Positions 57,038 to 64,000 of a DNA stretch of 64,000 nt are shown here, piece after piece. Within the stretch, counting starts at the first letter, position 1. Each line of letters opens with the position of its first letter. Below the pieces are notes generated by a model. That model was not told the DNA's origin and ran no database searches. It was given only the letters and a program-made list of their open reading frames with translations. Origin of the DNA: Corynebacterium aurimucosum ATCC 700975 (lineage in GTDB: Bacteria > Actinomycetota > Actinomycetes > Mycobacteriales > Mycobacteriaceae); contig NC_012590.1 of NCBI RefSeq assembly GCF_000022905.1, forward strand, positions 2,480,001 through 2,544,000. The letters run 5' to 3'. Made by a program: the position numbers and the translations under genes.

Positions 57038-57092
57038 TTCTGCCGCGTCCAGTCAGCGACTCTAACAGAAGCAACACTCAAAGTCATCCAAA

Positions 57093-57113
57093 CCTGAGCG
57101 CCGGTCACTCAAT
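57093..57113. promoter_or_regulatory. HAIR-like operator upstream of dnaK, site A
   Basis: CCTGAGC-N7-ACTCAAT: 11 of 14 matches to CTTGAGT-N7-ACTCAAG. Probable HspR site. Confidence 0.65.
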
Positions 57114-57137
57114 CTACACAACGCGGACAAACTCAAA

Positions 57138-57158
57138 GTTGTTCCCGATCGACTCAAC
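57138..57158. promoter_or_regulatory. Weak HAIR-like site upstream of dnaK, site B
   Basis: GTTGTTC-N7-ACTCAAC: right half good, left half 3 of 7. May be a single half-site. Confidence 0.35.
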
Positions 57159-57209
57159 TTTTTATTTATTGCCAGCACGCTGGGGAAATGAAGCTGCTCA
57201 ATTGGCGGC

Positions 57210-58007
57210 TCACCCCACTGGGACGATTGCTGGCTCTCCGTCCGCATTCACAACGCGGACTGCCAAGCCGTAAAGATCCTCGATCAGGGCAGGGTTAATG
57301 ACATCGCGCGGCGCGCCCGCATCCCACACCGTTCCATCTTTCATCGCCACGACGTAATCGGCATAACGCAACACATGCGCCAAGTCATGAATTACCGCAA
57401 CGAGGGTCTTGCTACCCGCCAGCTCTTTCATCAACTTCATGAAGGAATGCTGATACCCAATATCCAAGGCACTCGTTGGCTCATCCAAGAAAAGTACAGG
57501 CGTTTCCTGTGCGAGAGCCATGGCCAGCCAAGCACGTTGACGCTGACCACCTGACAACGCCGGCACCTCGGCCTCTTCCAATTCCTCAAGGCCTACCTCC
57601 GCTAGCGCACGACTAACAGCACGCTCGTCTTCCTGGCTCCTCCACCCCATAAATCCTTGGTGAGCGAAGCGCCCTCGCGCAACCAATTCTCGGACATTAA
57701 TCCCCTCAGGGGCTACGGATTGCTGCGACATCACAGCAACGCGCTGGGCATATTTTCGCCGCGAGAGTAAAGCTGCGTCTTCTTGGCCAATATGCACCGC
57801 ACCTGCGCTCGGTGTTTCTAACCGCGCAAGCACCTTCACCAGGGTGGACTTTCCACAACCATTCGGGCCGATGATGGCTGAGAATTTGCCCGCGGGGAAA
57901 GACACATCCACCGAGTCGAGAATTAACGGGGCAGTTCTGCCATAGGACATGCTCAGCCTTTCAGCCCTCACGCCCGGCGCACCGTCACACACTTTTTGTT
58001 CGTTCAT
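57210..58007 (-). CDS. Iron-siderophore ABC transporter ATPase
   Basis: A 265-residue FecE/FhuC-type ATPase. Walker A IGPNGCGKSTLVKVL, signature LSGGQRQRAWLAMAL, Walker B VLFLDEPTSALD, and switch His in AVIHDLAHVLR. ATG 58007 follows AAAGG and overlaps nothing of importance; the upstream permease stop is at 58010. Third gene of the permease-permease-ATPase operon, powering ferric siderophore uptake. Substrate identity unknown. Confidence 0.93.
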   Translation of the reverse strand: MNEQKVCDGAPGVRAERLSMSYGRTAPLILDSVDVSFPAGKFSAIIGPNGCGKSTLVKVLARLETPSAGAVHIGQEDAALLSRRKYAQRVAVMSQQSVAPEGINVRELVARGRFAHQGFMGWRSQEDERAVSRALAEVGLEELEEAEVPALSGGQRQRAWLAMALAQETPVLFLDEPTSALDIGYQHSFMKLMKELAGSKTLVAVIHDLAHVLRYADYVVAMKDGTVWDAGAPRDVINPALIEDLYGLAVRVVNADGEPAIVPVG

Positions 58008-58009
58008 TT

Positions 58010-59017
58010 TTACCGGCCTTTCACGCGCGCAAATCGGGATTGCCACAACAGCAGACCCGCAAGGTAGATGCCACCAGCACAGACAGTTACAAGGCCGGCG
58101 GGCAAAGTAATAGGGAAAAATAGGCGCTGCCCCGCTAAGTCAGCAGCGAGCAAGAAAAGAGCGCCGAGCACTCCTGAAGCCAACACCGGTGTCCTGCCTG
58201 GACGCGAGAGCAGGCGAGCCATATGAGGGGCCGCGAGGGCGATAAATGAGATTGGGCCCGCTATCGCCGTCGATACAGCGACAAGAACTGTGCCAACCAG
58301 AACCATCACCACACGTGCACGATTCACGTTCAGCCCCAACGAACTCGCCGTGCTATCCCCCAGGGCAAGCGCGTCGCACCAGCCACGCAGCAGCAACCCA
58401 GCGACGCACGCCACGCCTCCCAGCACCCCCAAGGGGATAACGTAGCCCCAGGACACAGCATTCAATGTTCCAGCCGCCCAAGTCGCCGCACCTAAGGATT
58501 GCTCCAACTCGCCACTTAGAATCAGCCACTTGTTTATTGCTGAAAGAAAGAACGTCACTCCAATCCCCACCACAATCAGCCTTGCTCCCGTGAGCCTTCC
58601 GGCAAATGAAAGCCCCATGATGAGTAACGCAGTAACAGTCCCACCCACCAACGCGCCTAGCGCAATATTAAATGCGGAACTAAAGCCCGCCAAGGATACC
58701 GCGATGACACCGGTATAGGCACCGGTATTAAACCCGATGATGTCGGGCGAGCCCAGAGGATTGTGGGTGAGGATCTGAAAGATGGCGCCCGCTATGCCCA
58801 AACACATTCCTACGACAATCGCGGCAACCACCCGCGGAGCACGCCATTGCCACACGACGGTGGCCGCAAAGTCAGTGCTATTGGGATTCGTAGCCACGGA
58901 CCACAACGCTGCGCTATCCTGCCCGGCACCAGGCGAGAAGAGCGAATAGGCAGCAATAGCTAGCGCGACGATCACAATACCTGCAAAGGACAAAACACTT
59001 CTCACGCTCACAATCAC
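58010..59017 (-). CDS. FecCD-type siderophore permease
   Basis: A 335-residue permease with about ten membrane helices and the FecCD signatures WQWRAPRVVAAIVVGMCLGIAGAIFQ and NPLGSPDIIGFNTGAYTG, also GPISFIALAAPHMARLL near the coupling helix. It begins inside the end of the other permease (start 59017, stop 59014, ATGA-type or GTGA-type overlap). Forms a heterodimer with the next gene for iron uptake. Confidence 0.92.
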   Translation of the reverse strand: MIVSVRSVLSFAGIVIVALAIAAYSLFSPGAGQDSAALWSVATNPNSTDFAATVVWQWRAPRVVAAIVVGMCLGIAGAIFQILTHNPLGSPDIIGFNTGAYTGVIAVSLAGFSSAFNIALGALVGGTVTALLIMGLSFAGRLTGARLIVVGIGVTFFLSAINKWLILSGELEQSLGAATWAAGTLNAVSWGYVIPLGVLGGVACVAGLLLRGWCDALALGDSTASSLGLNVNRARVVMVLVGTVLVAVSTAIAGPISFIALAAPHMARLLSRPGRTPVLASGVLGALFLLAADLAGQRLFFPITLPAGLVTVCAGGIYLAGLLLWQSRFARVKGR

Positions 59018-60042
59018 AACCTCCTTCCAGCGCGATGGGACAACGCAATCAATACTGGGGCACCAATGAGCGATACCGCGACGCCAGCCGGCAACTCGGC
59101 CGCGATAAGAAAGCGACCAACAATGTCAGCACCCAACAAGAACAGAGGCCCGACCACGGCAGAGGCAGCGAGTTGCGCCCGCTCTTCATAAATTCCGCAC
59201 AGCCTGACCACATGCGGAATAACCAAGCCAACAAATACAATCACCCCCGCTGCCGCTGTGGCCGTAGCCGCCAAGACCGTTACCGCTGCGATAAGTCCCA
59301 AGCGCGTCATCTTGAGGTTGATCCCAAGACTCGCCGCGGCTTCATCCCCCAAAGCAAGGGGCGGCAAGTGACGCGCAAAGACAATCAGCAGCACCACACC
59401 AACTGCTAACCCACCGGACGTAATCGCCACCGGTGTCCACGAGGCCACGTCAACAGAGCCCGTCACCCAAGCGCGGATACGTGCGAAAGAGTGAGGATCT
59501 ATCAGGATCAGCGCGGAGGACAGGCCCTCACATACCGCCCCGATGGCTACACCTGCAAGAATCAGTCTCAGCGGATCAACATCGCCCGCTCTGCCACGCC
59601 CTACCGCGGTGACCACCAACATGGTCACTGCCGCACCGATGATGGCTGCGAGCGAAAAAGCAAAAGGTGATTGCCACCCCCACCAGCCCAGAGCAATGGC
59701 CGCAGCCAAGCTAGCGCCAACGTTGATGCCGAAGACTCCGGTATCTGCCAACGGATTGCGAGTCATAATCTGCAGGACTGCGCCAGCGAGAGCCAAAGCA
59801 CAGCCCGCACACACGGCAACGAGAGTACGGGGAAGCCGCCTCTCCCACACGATCGAGGAAGCGATACCAGGCTGCCCTCGAAGGGCAGCCAACACGTCAC
59901 TGAAAGGAATGCTACGCGCCCCCAACGCGAGCGACAGCGCAACACCGATACCGAGAATGGCAATGCCAGCAACCACTAGCCAACCAAGACGCCGGGCACT
60001 TCCTTTGCCGGCGTACACCCCCTGCTCAATCACCAACACCAC
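59014..60042 (-). CDS. FecCD-type siderophore permease
   Basis: A 342-residue partner permease: WERRLPRTLVAVCAGCALALAGAVLQIMTRNPLADTGVFGINVGAS is the family core (marker residues RLPRTL, NPLADTG) and GVIVFVGLVIPHVVRLC the coupling region. First gene of the operon, starting 44 bases from the DtxR-type box it shares with the divergent binding protein. Iron-starvation induction is expected. Confidence 0.92.
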   Translation of the reverse strand: MVLVIEQGVYAGKGSARRLGWLVVAGIAILGIGVALSLALGARSIPFSDVLAALRGQPGIASSIVWERRLPRTLVAVCAGCALALAGAVLQIMTRNPLADTGVFGINVGASLAAAIALGWWGWQSPFAFSLAAIIGAAVTMLVVTAVGRGRAGDVDPLRLILAGVAIGAVCEGLSSALILIDPHSFARIRAWVTGSVDVASWTPVAITSGGLAVGVVLLIVFARHLPPLALGDEAAASLGINLKMTRLGLIAAVTVLAATATAAAGVIVFVGLVIPHVVRLCGIYEERAQLAASAVVGPLFLLGADIVGRFLIAAELPAGVAVSLIGAPVLIALSHRAGRRL

Positions 60043-60085
60043 CCAAATACCTTCATATGCTCACGTTTCCTTAGCTCGACCCAAT

Positions 60086-60104
60086 TTAGGTTAGGCTACC
60101 TTTT
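60086..60104. promoter_or_regulatory. DtxR iron box in the divergent siderophore promoter
   Basis: TTAGGTTAGGCTACCTTTT agrees with the DtxR consensus TTAGGTTAGGCTAACCTAA at 15 of 19 positions. It ends at the base before the ATG of the binding-protein gene and lies 44 bases before the permease start, so repression by iron-loaded DtxR would shut off both directions. Confidence 0.85.
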
Positions 60105-61217
60105 ATGTATATTCGAAAGAAAATCGTACCGCGCACCCCACTTCTCCGACTCACCGCTGTTGGTCTTACCGCAGCGATAGCTCTCACCGGCTGCGCCAGC
60201 CTCGAAAACACCAACTCAAACGCTGACGCTTCTAACCCTGCGTCCTCACCGTCCGGGAAAGAATCAGGAAACTCCAATTCAGCCTCGGGAAATGACTCCG
60301 TGGCCACCGGAGGCGAAGGCTTTGCCGGGGCGGGAGAGAAAAGCCAAAGCTTTGGCAGCGATGCAGCCCCTGGTCAATTCCCACGCACGGTCACGCATGC
60401 ACGCGGAACGACCGAACTCAAAGAAAAGCCACAACGGGTGGTTGTTCTAGAAAGCGGCGAACTCGATTCCGTCCTAGCACTCGGCATGAAGCCAGTCGGC
60501 ATGACCACGTCCAAGGGTCAGAACCCCGTCCCCGATTACATGGCCGACAAAGCAAGTGACATCGAAACGGTAGGCACGATCAACGAAGTCAATATGGAAA
60601 AGATTGCTTCACTCAACCCCGACCTCATCATCGGCTCGCAGCTGCGCATGGATAAGTATTATGACCAGTTCAATTCCATCTCACCTACCGTTTTCTCTAT
60701 TCGCCCTGGATACACCTGGAAAGAAAACTTCCGACTCATCGGCGAAGCCCTCGGAGAAGAAGTGCGCACCGAACAAGTCATGGCCGACTATGACAAGAAA
60801 ATCGAAGAAGTAAAGAAGGCCATTAAGGACGGGCCGGCTAGCGAAGACACCACCGTCACCATTCTGCGCTTCATGCCAGGCAAGGTACGCCTTTACGGGC
60901 GCCTTTCGCTCATTGGAACGGTGCTTGATGACGCCGGCCTCGCCCGCCCCGCCAACCAAGACATCGAAGAGCTCGCTACGGAAATCTCACCGGAGAACAT
61001 TGACCAAGCGGACGCTGACTACATCTTCTACTGCAGCTACGGCGATCCTGCCGCTACCGGCCAAGACACTGCCATTGCCACTGAAGCTTTCCAGCAGCTT
61101 CCAGCGGTCAAAGATGGCCATGCCATCGAGGTCAGTGATGACACGTGGGCTCTCGGCTTAGGACCTCTGGGCGCACAGAAGATCGCTGCTGATCTCGCGG
61201 AGTATCTCAGCCACTAA
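60105..61217 (+). CDS. Iron-siderophore-binding lipoprotein
   Basis: A 370-residue lipoprotein: basic N-terminus, hydrophobic stretch, lipobox ALTGC with Cys at about residue 28, then a Ser/Asn/Gly-rich linker (about 35-85). The periplasmic-binding (FepB/FhuD) domain follows: QRVVVLESGELDSVLALGMKPVGMT, IASLNPDLIIGSQLR and a C-terminal WALGLGPLGAQKIAADL. It captures a ferric siderophore outside the membrane for the divergently encoded FecCD-type transporter. DtxR box directly upstream. Confidence 0.92.
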   Translation: MYIRKKIVPRTPLLRLTAVGLTAAIALTGCASLENTNSNADASNPASSPSGKESGNSNSASGNDSVATGGEGFAGAGEKSQSFGSDAAPGQFPRTVTHARGTTELKEKPQRVVVLESGELDSVLALGMKPVGMTTSKGQNPVPDYMADKASDIETVGTINEVNMEKIASLNPDLIIGSQLRMDKYYDQFNSISPTVFSIRPGYTWKENFRLIGEALGEEVRTEQVMADYDKKIEEVKKAIKDGPASEDTTVTILRFMPGKVRLYGRLSLIGTVLDDAGLARPANQDIEELATEISPENIDQADADYIFYCSYGDPAATGQDTAIATEAFQQLPAVKDGHAIEVSDDTWALGLGPLGAQKIAADLAEYLSH

Positions 61218-61301
61218 CACGGGGGTAGCGACCTCCCCTCAAAACAACACCTGTGGGATTGACTCACCCCAACTTAAGGGGCTAGCTTTCATGTAAGCGA
61301 G

Positions 61302-61364
61302 ATGGGTTACACGTCTACCTGGACTGTGTGGCGGACCATGTTAAGGACACCTATTTTTCGCTGA
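61302..61364 (+). CDS. Possible 20-residue leader ORF 1
   Basis: ATG to TGA encoding MGYTSTWTVWRTMLRTPIFR. The ribosome binding site is weak (AAGCGAG). It ends three bases before the perfect 9-bp hairpin, a spacing seen in translation-coupled attenuators. Could equally be chance. Confidence 0.3.
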   Translation: MGYTSTWTVWRTMLRTPIFR

Positions 61365-61366
61365 TC

Positions 61367-61388
61367 CGGCCAGGCCACCGCCTGGCCG
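61367..61388 (+). repeat. Perfect 9-bp GC-rich hairpin in the putA leader
   Basis: CGGCCAGGC (61367-61375) pairs with GCCTGGCCG (61380-61388) around CACC. No T-tract follows directly, so it is not a simple terminator; it may act as an RNA switch element between the two short ORFs. Confidence 0.7.
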
Positions 61389-61415
61389 TTCCCCACGCAA
61401 GAAGGGTGGTCGCAT

Positions 61416-61487
61416 ATGAATGCTTACTTCATTAAACAGCGTCGTTCTTCCGACCGGCCGCCAGTTGTGCACGCCAACGTTAAATAG
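61416..61487 (+). CDS. Possible 23-residue leader peptide upstream of putA
   Basis: ATG to TAG encoding MNAYFIKQRRSSDRPPVVHA then NVK. GAAGG lies about 11 bases upstream, a credible ribosome binding site. Residues 15-16 are consecutive prolines, a sequence that slows ribosomes and would be sensitive to charged proline tRNA or EF-P. As the downstream gene degrades proline, a regulatory leader peptide is attractive, but conservation has not been tested. Confidence 0.45.
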   Translation: MNAYFIKQRRSSDRPPVVHANVK

Positions 61488-61619
61488 GTCCTCTTTTCAC
61501 ACAGACTGAACAGGTTAATCAGCACCGCACAGAGCTTGAGCGAGTGCTGGACTCGATAGTTTGTACTCTTTCCGCCAGGCTGCACCAGTGCGCCTTAAAA
61601 CCCATAAAGGTTGTAACCC

Positions 61620-64000
61620 ATGACTAACGATGCTCACACCCCCGTGCCCGAATCCACCGACATTGACGCCGCGCTGATCGACGCCGCCGCGGCCCAGGCT
61701 CACTCCTGGCTCGCCTCCACCGCCGATGAACAGGACCCGGCCACAGAACAGCTCGCTGACTTATTGCGCAACCCGGACGGGGTGGCCTTCACCATGGACT
61801 TCGTGGATCGCGTCATGCGCCCCGAAGATGACAAGGTAGCCGCCCACGCGCTGAAGTCCGTCACCACCACCTATGACGCCTCCTTTCTCGGCCTCATTAA
61901 CGGATCGCTGGTGGGCCTGGGTGGTTTCTTCGGTCCCATCCTGCCCAACCTGGTCATGCCGCTGGCCCGCATGCGCATGCGCCAGATGGTGGGCCACCTG
62001 GTCCTCGATGCCGAGAGCGATGCCCTGAACAAGACCTTGGACAAGGCCGCCGAGTCCGGCGAGCAGCTCAACCTCAACCTCCTCGGCGAGGCCGTGCTGG
62101 GCGACGACGAAGCGCGCTCCCGCGCCGAGCGCACCCTCAAGCTCATCAAGAACCCGCGCGTGACCTACGTGTCCGTCAAGGCCTCCTCCATGGTGGCCCA
62201 GCTCAACCCGTGGGATATCGAGGGTTCCCTGGTCCGCCTCAAGGAGCGCCTGCGCCCGCTCTATGAGGCCGCCGCGCGCCGCCCGGATAAGGTCTTCATC
62301 AACCTGGACATGGAGGAATACCACGACCTCCACCTCACGGTGCGCCTGTTCACCGAGCTACTCAGCGAGCCGGAGTTCACCAACCTCGAGGCTGGCATCG
62401 TGCTGCAGGCTTACCTGCCGGATACCTTCGACGCCTTGGCGCACCTGGCAGAATTCGCCAAGCAGCGCGTGGCCGAGGGCGGATCCCACATCAAGATTCG
62501 CATCGTCAAGGGCGCGAACCTCTCCATGGAGCACGTCCAGGGCGAGATCCACGGCTGGCCGGCAGCACCCTATGCCACCAAGGATGAGGTGGACGCCAAC
62601 TACTACCGCCTGCTCGATTACATCCTGCGCCCCGAGTTCGCCGACTGCGTGCGCATCGGCGTGGCCACCCACAACCTCTACACCGCAGCCTTTGCCTACA
62701 AGCTGGGCACCAAGCGTGGCGTTATGCGCATGATGGATTCCGAGATGCTCCAGGGCATGTCCCCGGCCCAGCAGACCGCGGTCCGCGAGGCCTTCGAGGG
62801 CCGCCAGATCCTCTACACCCCGGTGGTGCACATGGAGGACTTCGATGTCGCCGTCTCCTACCTGGTGCGCCGTTTGGAGGAGAACTCTGCGCCGCAGAAC
62901 TTCCTCTACGCCCTCTTCGCACCGGAGGAGCAGGCACTGAAGGACCAGGAGCAGGTCTTCCGCGAGGCCGTCGAGCAGCGCTGGGATACCTTCGCCGGCC
63001 CGCGCCGCACCCAAAACCGCCTGGAGGAGGCCGAGCAGGCAGCCGGCCGCCAGGCACCGCGCACTGGGCGCTTCGCCAACGAGCCGGACACCGACCCAGC
63101 TCTGGAAGCCAACCGCGAGTGGGCATTGAAGGCCCTGGCCACCGACCCCGGTGAGCACGGGGTGGAGGAAGTGACGGAGACCGTGGTCGTCGACAAGCAC
63201 GTGGCCCGCGCCGCCGAGCTCGGCGCTGAGTGGGGCGCGCGCCCTGCCGAGGACCGCGCCCGCGCCCTCGAGGCCGTAGCCGATGAGCTGGCCAACCGCC
63301 GCGGCGAGTTCATCTCCGTGGCCGCCTACGAGGCCAACAAGACTGTCACGCAGACCGACCCGGAAATCTCCGAGGCCATCGACTTCTGCACCTACTACGC
63401 ACAGTCCGCGCGCCTGCTGGAGAGCTACGCCGCCGAGTTCACGCCCCACCGCGTGACCGTGGTGACCCCGCCGTGGAACTTCCCGGTGGCCATCCCCACC
63501 GGCGGCATCGCGGCAGCACTCGCCGCGGGTTCGGCCATCATCATCAAGCCCGCGCCGCAGGTCGTGCACTGTGCGAAGCTCGTCGTGGAAGCCTTCCGCG
63601 CCGGCCTGGAGGCTCAGGGCCTCGACCCGGATCTGGTCCAGCTCGTCTTCACCGACGAGGGTGACGCCGGCCGCGCGCTCATCTCCCACGCCGATGTCGA
63701 CGCCGTCATCCTCACCGGTGCTTCCGATACCGGCAAGCTCTTCCGTTCCTGGAAGCCGGAGCTCAACATCATGGCGGAGACCTCCGGCAAGAACGCGCTC
63801 ATCATCACCCCGTCCGCGGACCCGGATCTGGCCATCCAGGACCTCTATCTCTCCGCCTTCGGCCACTCCGGCCAGAAGTGCTCGGCGTCCTCCCTGGTCA
63901 TCTTCGTGGGTGCGGCCGGCGAATCGCAGCGCCTGCGCTCCCAGCTTGTCGACGCCGTCAAGACCCTCATCACCGGCCCCGGCTACGAAATCACCACGAC
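61620..64000 (+). CDS. putA: Bifunctional proline dehydrogenase / glutamate-semialdehyde dehydrogenase, 3' end outside window
   Basis: About 793 codons from ATG 61620 with no stop before the window edge. The N-terminal half is the FAD-dependent proline dehydrogenase barrel, with VSVKASSMVAQLNPWD, DMEEYHDLHLTVRLF and RIVKGANLSMEH. The C-terminal half is an aldehyde dehydrogenase that oxidises pyrroline-5-carboxylate to glutamate: VTPPWNFPVAIPTGGIAAALAAGSAIIIKPAP, LTGASDTGKLF, MAETSGKNALI and the catalytic Cys in SGQKCSASSLV. The E. coli DNA-binding RHH domain is absent at the N-terminus, so it is not a self-repressor. Fusion of both activities is normal in corynebacteria. Confidence 0.95.
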   Translation, partial: MTNDAHTPVPESTDIDAALIDAAAAQAHSWLASTADEQDPATEQLADLLRNPDGVAFTMDFVDRVMRPEDDKVAAHALKSVTTTYDASFLGLINGSLVGLGGFFGPILPNLVMPLARMRMRQMVGHLVLDAESDALNKTLDKAAESGEQLNLNLLGEAVLGDDEARSRAERTLKLIKNPRVTYVSVKASSMVAQLNPWDIEGSLVRLKERLRPLYEAAARRPDKVFINLDMEEYHDLHLTVRLFTELLSEPEFTNLEAGIVLQAYLPDTFDALAHLAEFAKQRVAEGGSHIKIRIVKGANLSMEHVQGEIHGWPAAPYATKDEVDANYYRLLDYILRPEFADCVRIGVATHNLYTAAFAYKLGTKRGVMRMMDSEMLQGMSPAQQTAVREAFEGRQILYTPVVHMEDFDVAVSYLVRRLEENSAPQNFLYALFAPEEQALKDQEQVFREAVEQRWDTFAGPRRTQNRLEEAEQAAGRQAPRTGRFANEPDTDPALEANREWALKALATDPGEHGVEEVTETVVVDKHVARAAELGAEWGARPAEDRARALEAVADELANRRGEFISVAAYEANKTVTQTDPEISEAIDFCTYYAQSARLLESYAAEFTPHRVTVVTPPWNFPVAIPTGGIAAALAAGSAIIIKPAPQVVHCAKLVVEAFRAGLEAQGLDPDLVQLVFTDEGDAGRALISHADVDAVILTGASDTGKLFRSWKPELNIMAETSGKNALIITPSADPDLAIQDLYLSAFGHSGQKCSASSLVIFVGAAGESQRLRSQLVDAVKTLITGPGYEITT

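Larger units (their letters stand above)
61218..61619 (+). promoter_or_regulatory. Long structured leader upstream of putA
   Basis: 402 bases with hairpins and two short ORFs but no ordinary gene. From left: a terminator-like stem near 61221-61238 (probably ending the lipoprotein transcript), CCCC/GGGG at 61267-61281, a short ORF at 61302-61364, a perfect 9-bp stem at 61367-61388, a second short ORF at 61416-61487, and CGAGT/ACTCG at 61541-61555. The arrangement suggests attenuation or translational control of putA. Confidence 0.5.

Noticed and set aside
62358..63866. Long minus-strand open frame inside putA
   Set aside because: putA is clear on the plus strand; the antisense frame reflects codon bias.

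Overview
The window is chromosomal DNA from a high-GC actinobacterium, almost certainly a Corynebacterium. The evidence is gene order: glnX-glnH-pknG next to ackA-pta, purA, a class II fba, pyrE, clpB, ald-hspR-dnaJ-grpE-dnaK, and a DtxR-type iron box in front of a siderophore locus. The skin-associated group near C. striatum, C. aurimucosum and C. minutissimum would fit, but the species cannot be fixed from sequence reading alone. I see no tRNA, rRNA, CRISPR array, prophage or intact insertion sequence.

Layout. 1-6.4 kb: the end of a GNAT acetyltransferase, xthA and cls (plus strand), then convergent genes for an MFS exporter, an ABC-2 exporter and a NUDIX hydrolase. 6.5-14.2 kb: the glnX-glnH-pknG signalling operon, whose last codon overlaps the stop of the convergent pta-ackA operon. 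14.4-17.6 kb: a PTS EIIBCA permease and its BglG/LicT-type antiterminator, preceded by a promoter, a RAT-like sequence and an overlapping terminator. 17.6-22.1 kb: a surface module with a class F sortase-like gene and a very repetitive VaFE/thioester adhesin. The adhesin is split by a frame change at an A6 tract. 22.6-27.8 kb: purT, purA, a lipoprotein and an unknown protein. 27.8-29.1 kb: an AT-richer insertion with an Abi_2/HEPN-type gene disrupted by a 4-bp duplication, with an inverted-repeat-rich leader. 29.2-34.9 kb: a FUSC protein and a tartrate/fumarate dehydratase operon with transporter and AraC regulator. 35.1-41.2 kb: fba, a GH76-like protein, pyrE with an RNA methyltransferase, a membrane protein and a rhodanese-fold protein without cysteine. 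41.2-57.2 kb: stress genes clpB and dnaK-grpE / dnaJ-hspR, both with HspR-type (HAIR) inverted repeats upstream. Between them lie a double TetR-like regulator, a GltS-like symporter, a degenerate flavohemoprotein, a nitrilase-family hydrolase, an alpha/beta hydrolase pair and ald. 57.2-61.2 kb: an iron-siderophore ABC transporter with a divergent binding lipoprotein. 61.6 kb to the end: putA, running off the window, behind a 400-base leader with hairpins and two short ORFs.

How it works together. Several loci concern carbon overflow and amino-acid use: pta-ackA, ald, putA, the tartrate operon and the GlnX/GlnH/PknG pathway that in corynebacteria and mycobacteria controls 2-oxoglutarate dehydrogenase through OdhI/GarA. 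The heat-shock genes share one visible operator type with the local repressor hspR.

The most notable observations are the homopolymer frame change exactly at the thioester-domain glutamine motif of the adhesin, the broken Abi_2/HEPN gene with a structured leader, the RAT/terminator switch, and the putative putA leader peptides.
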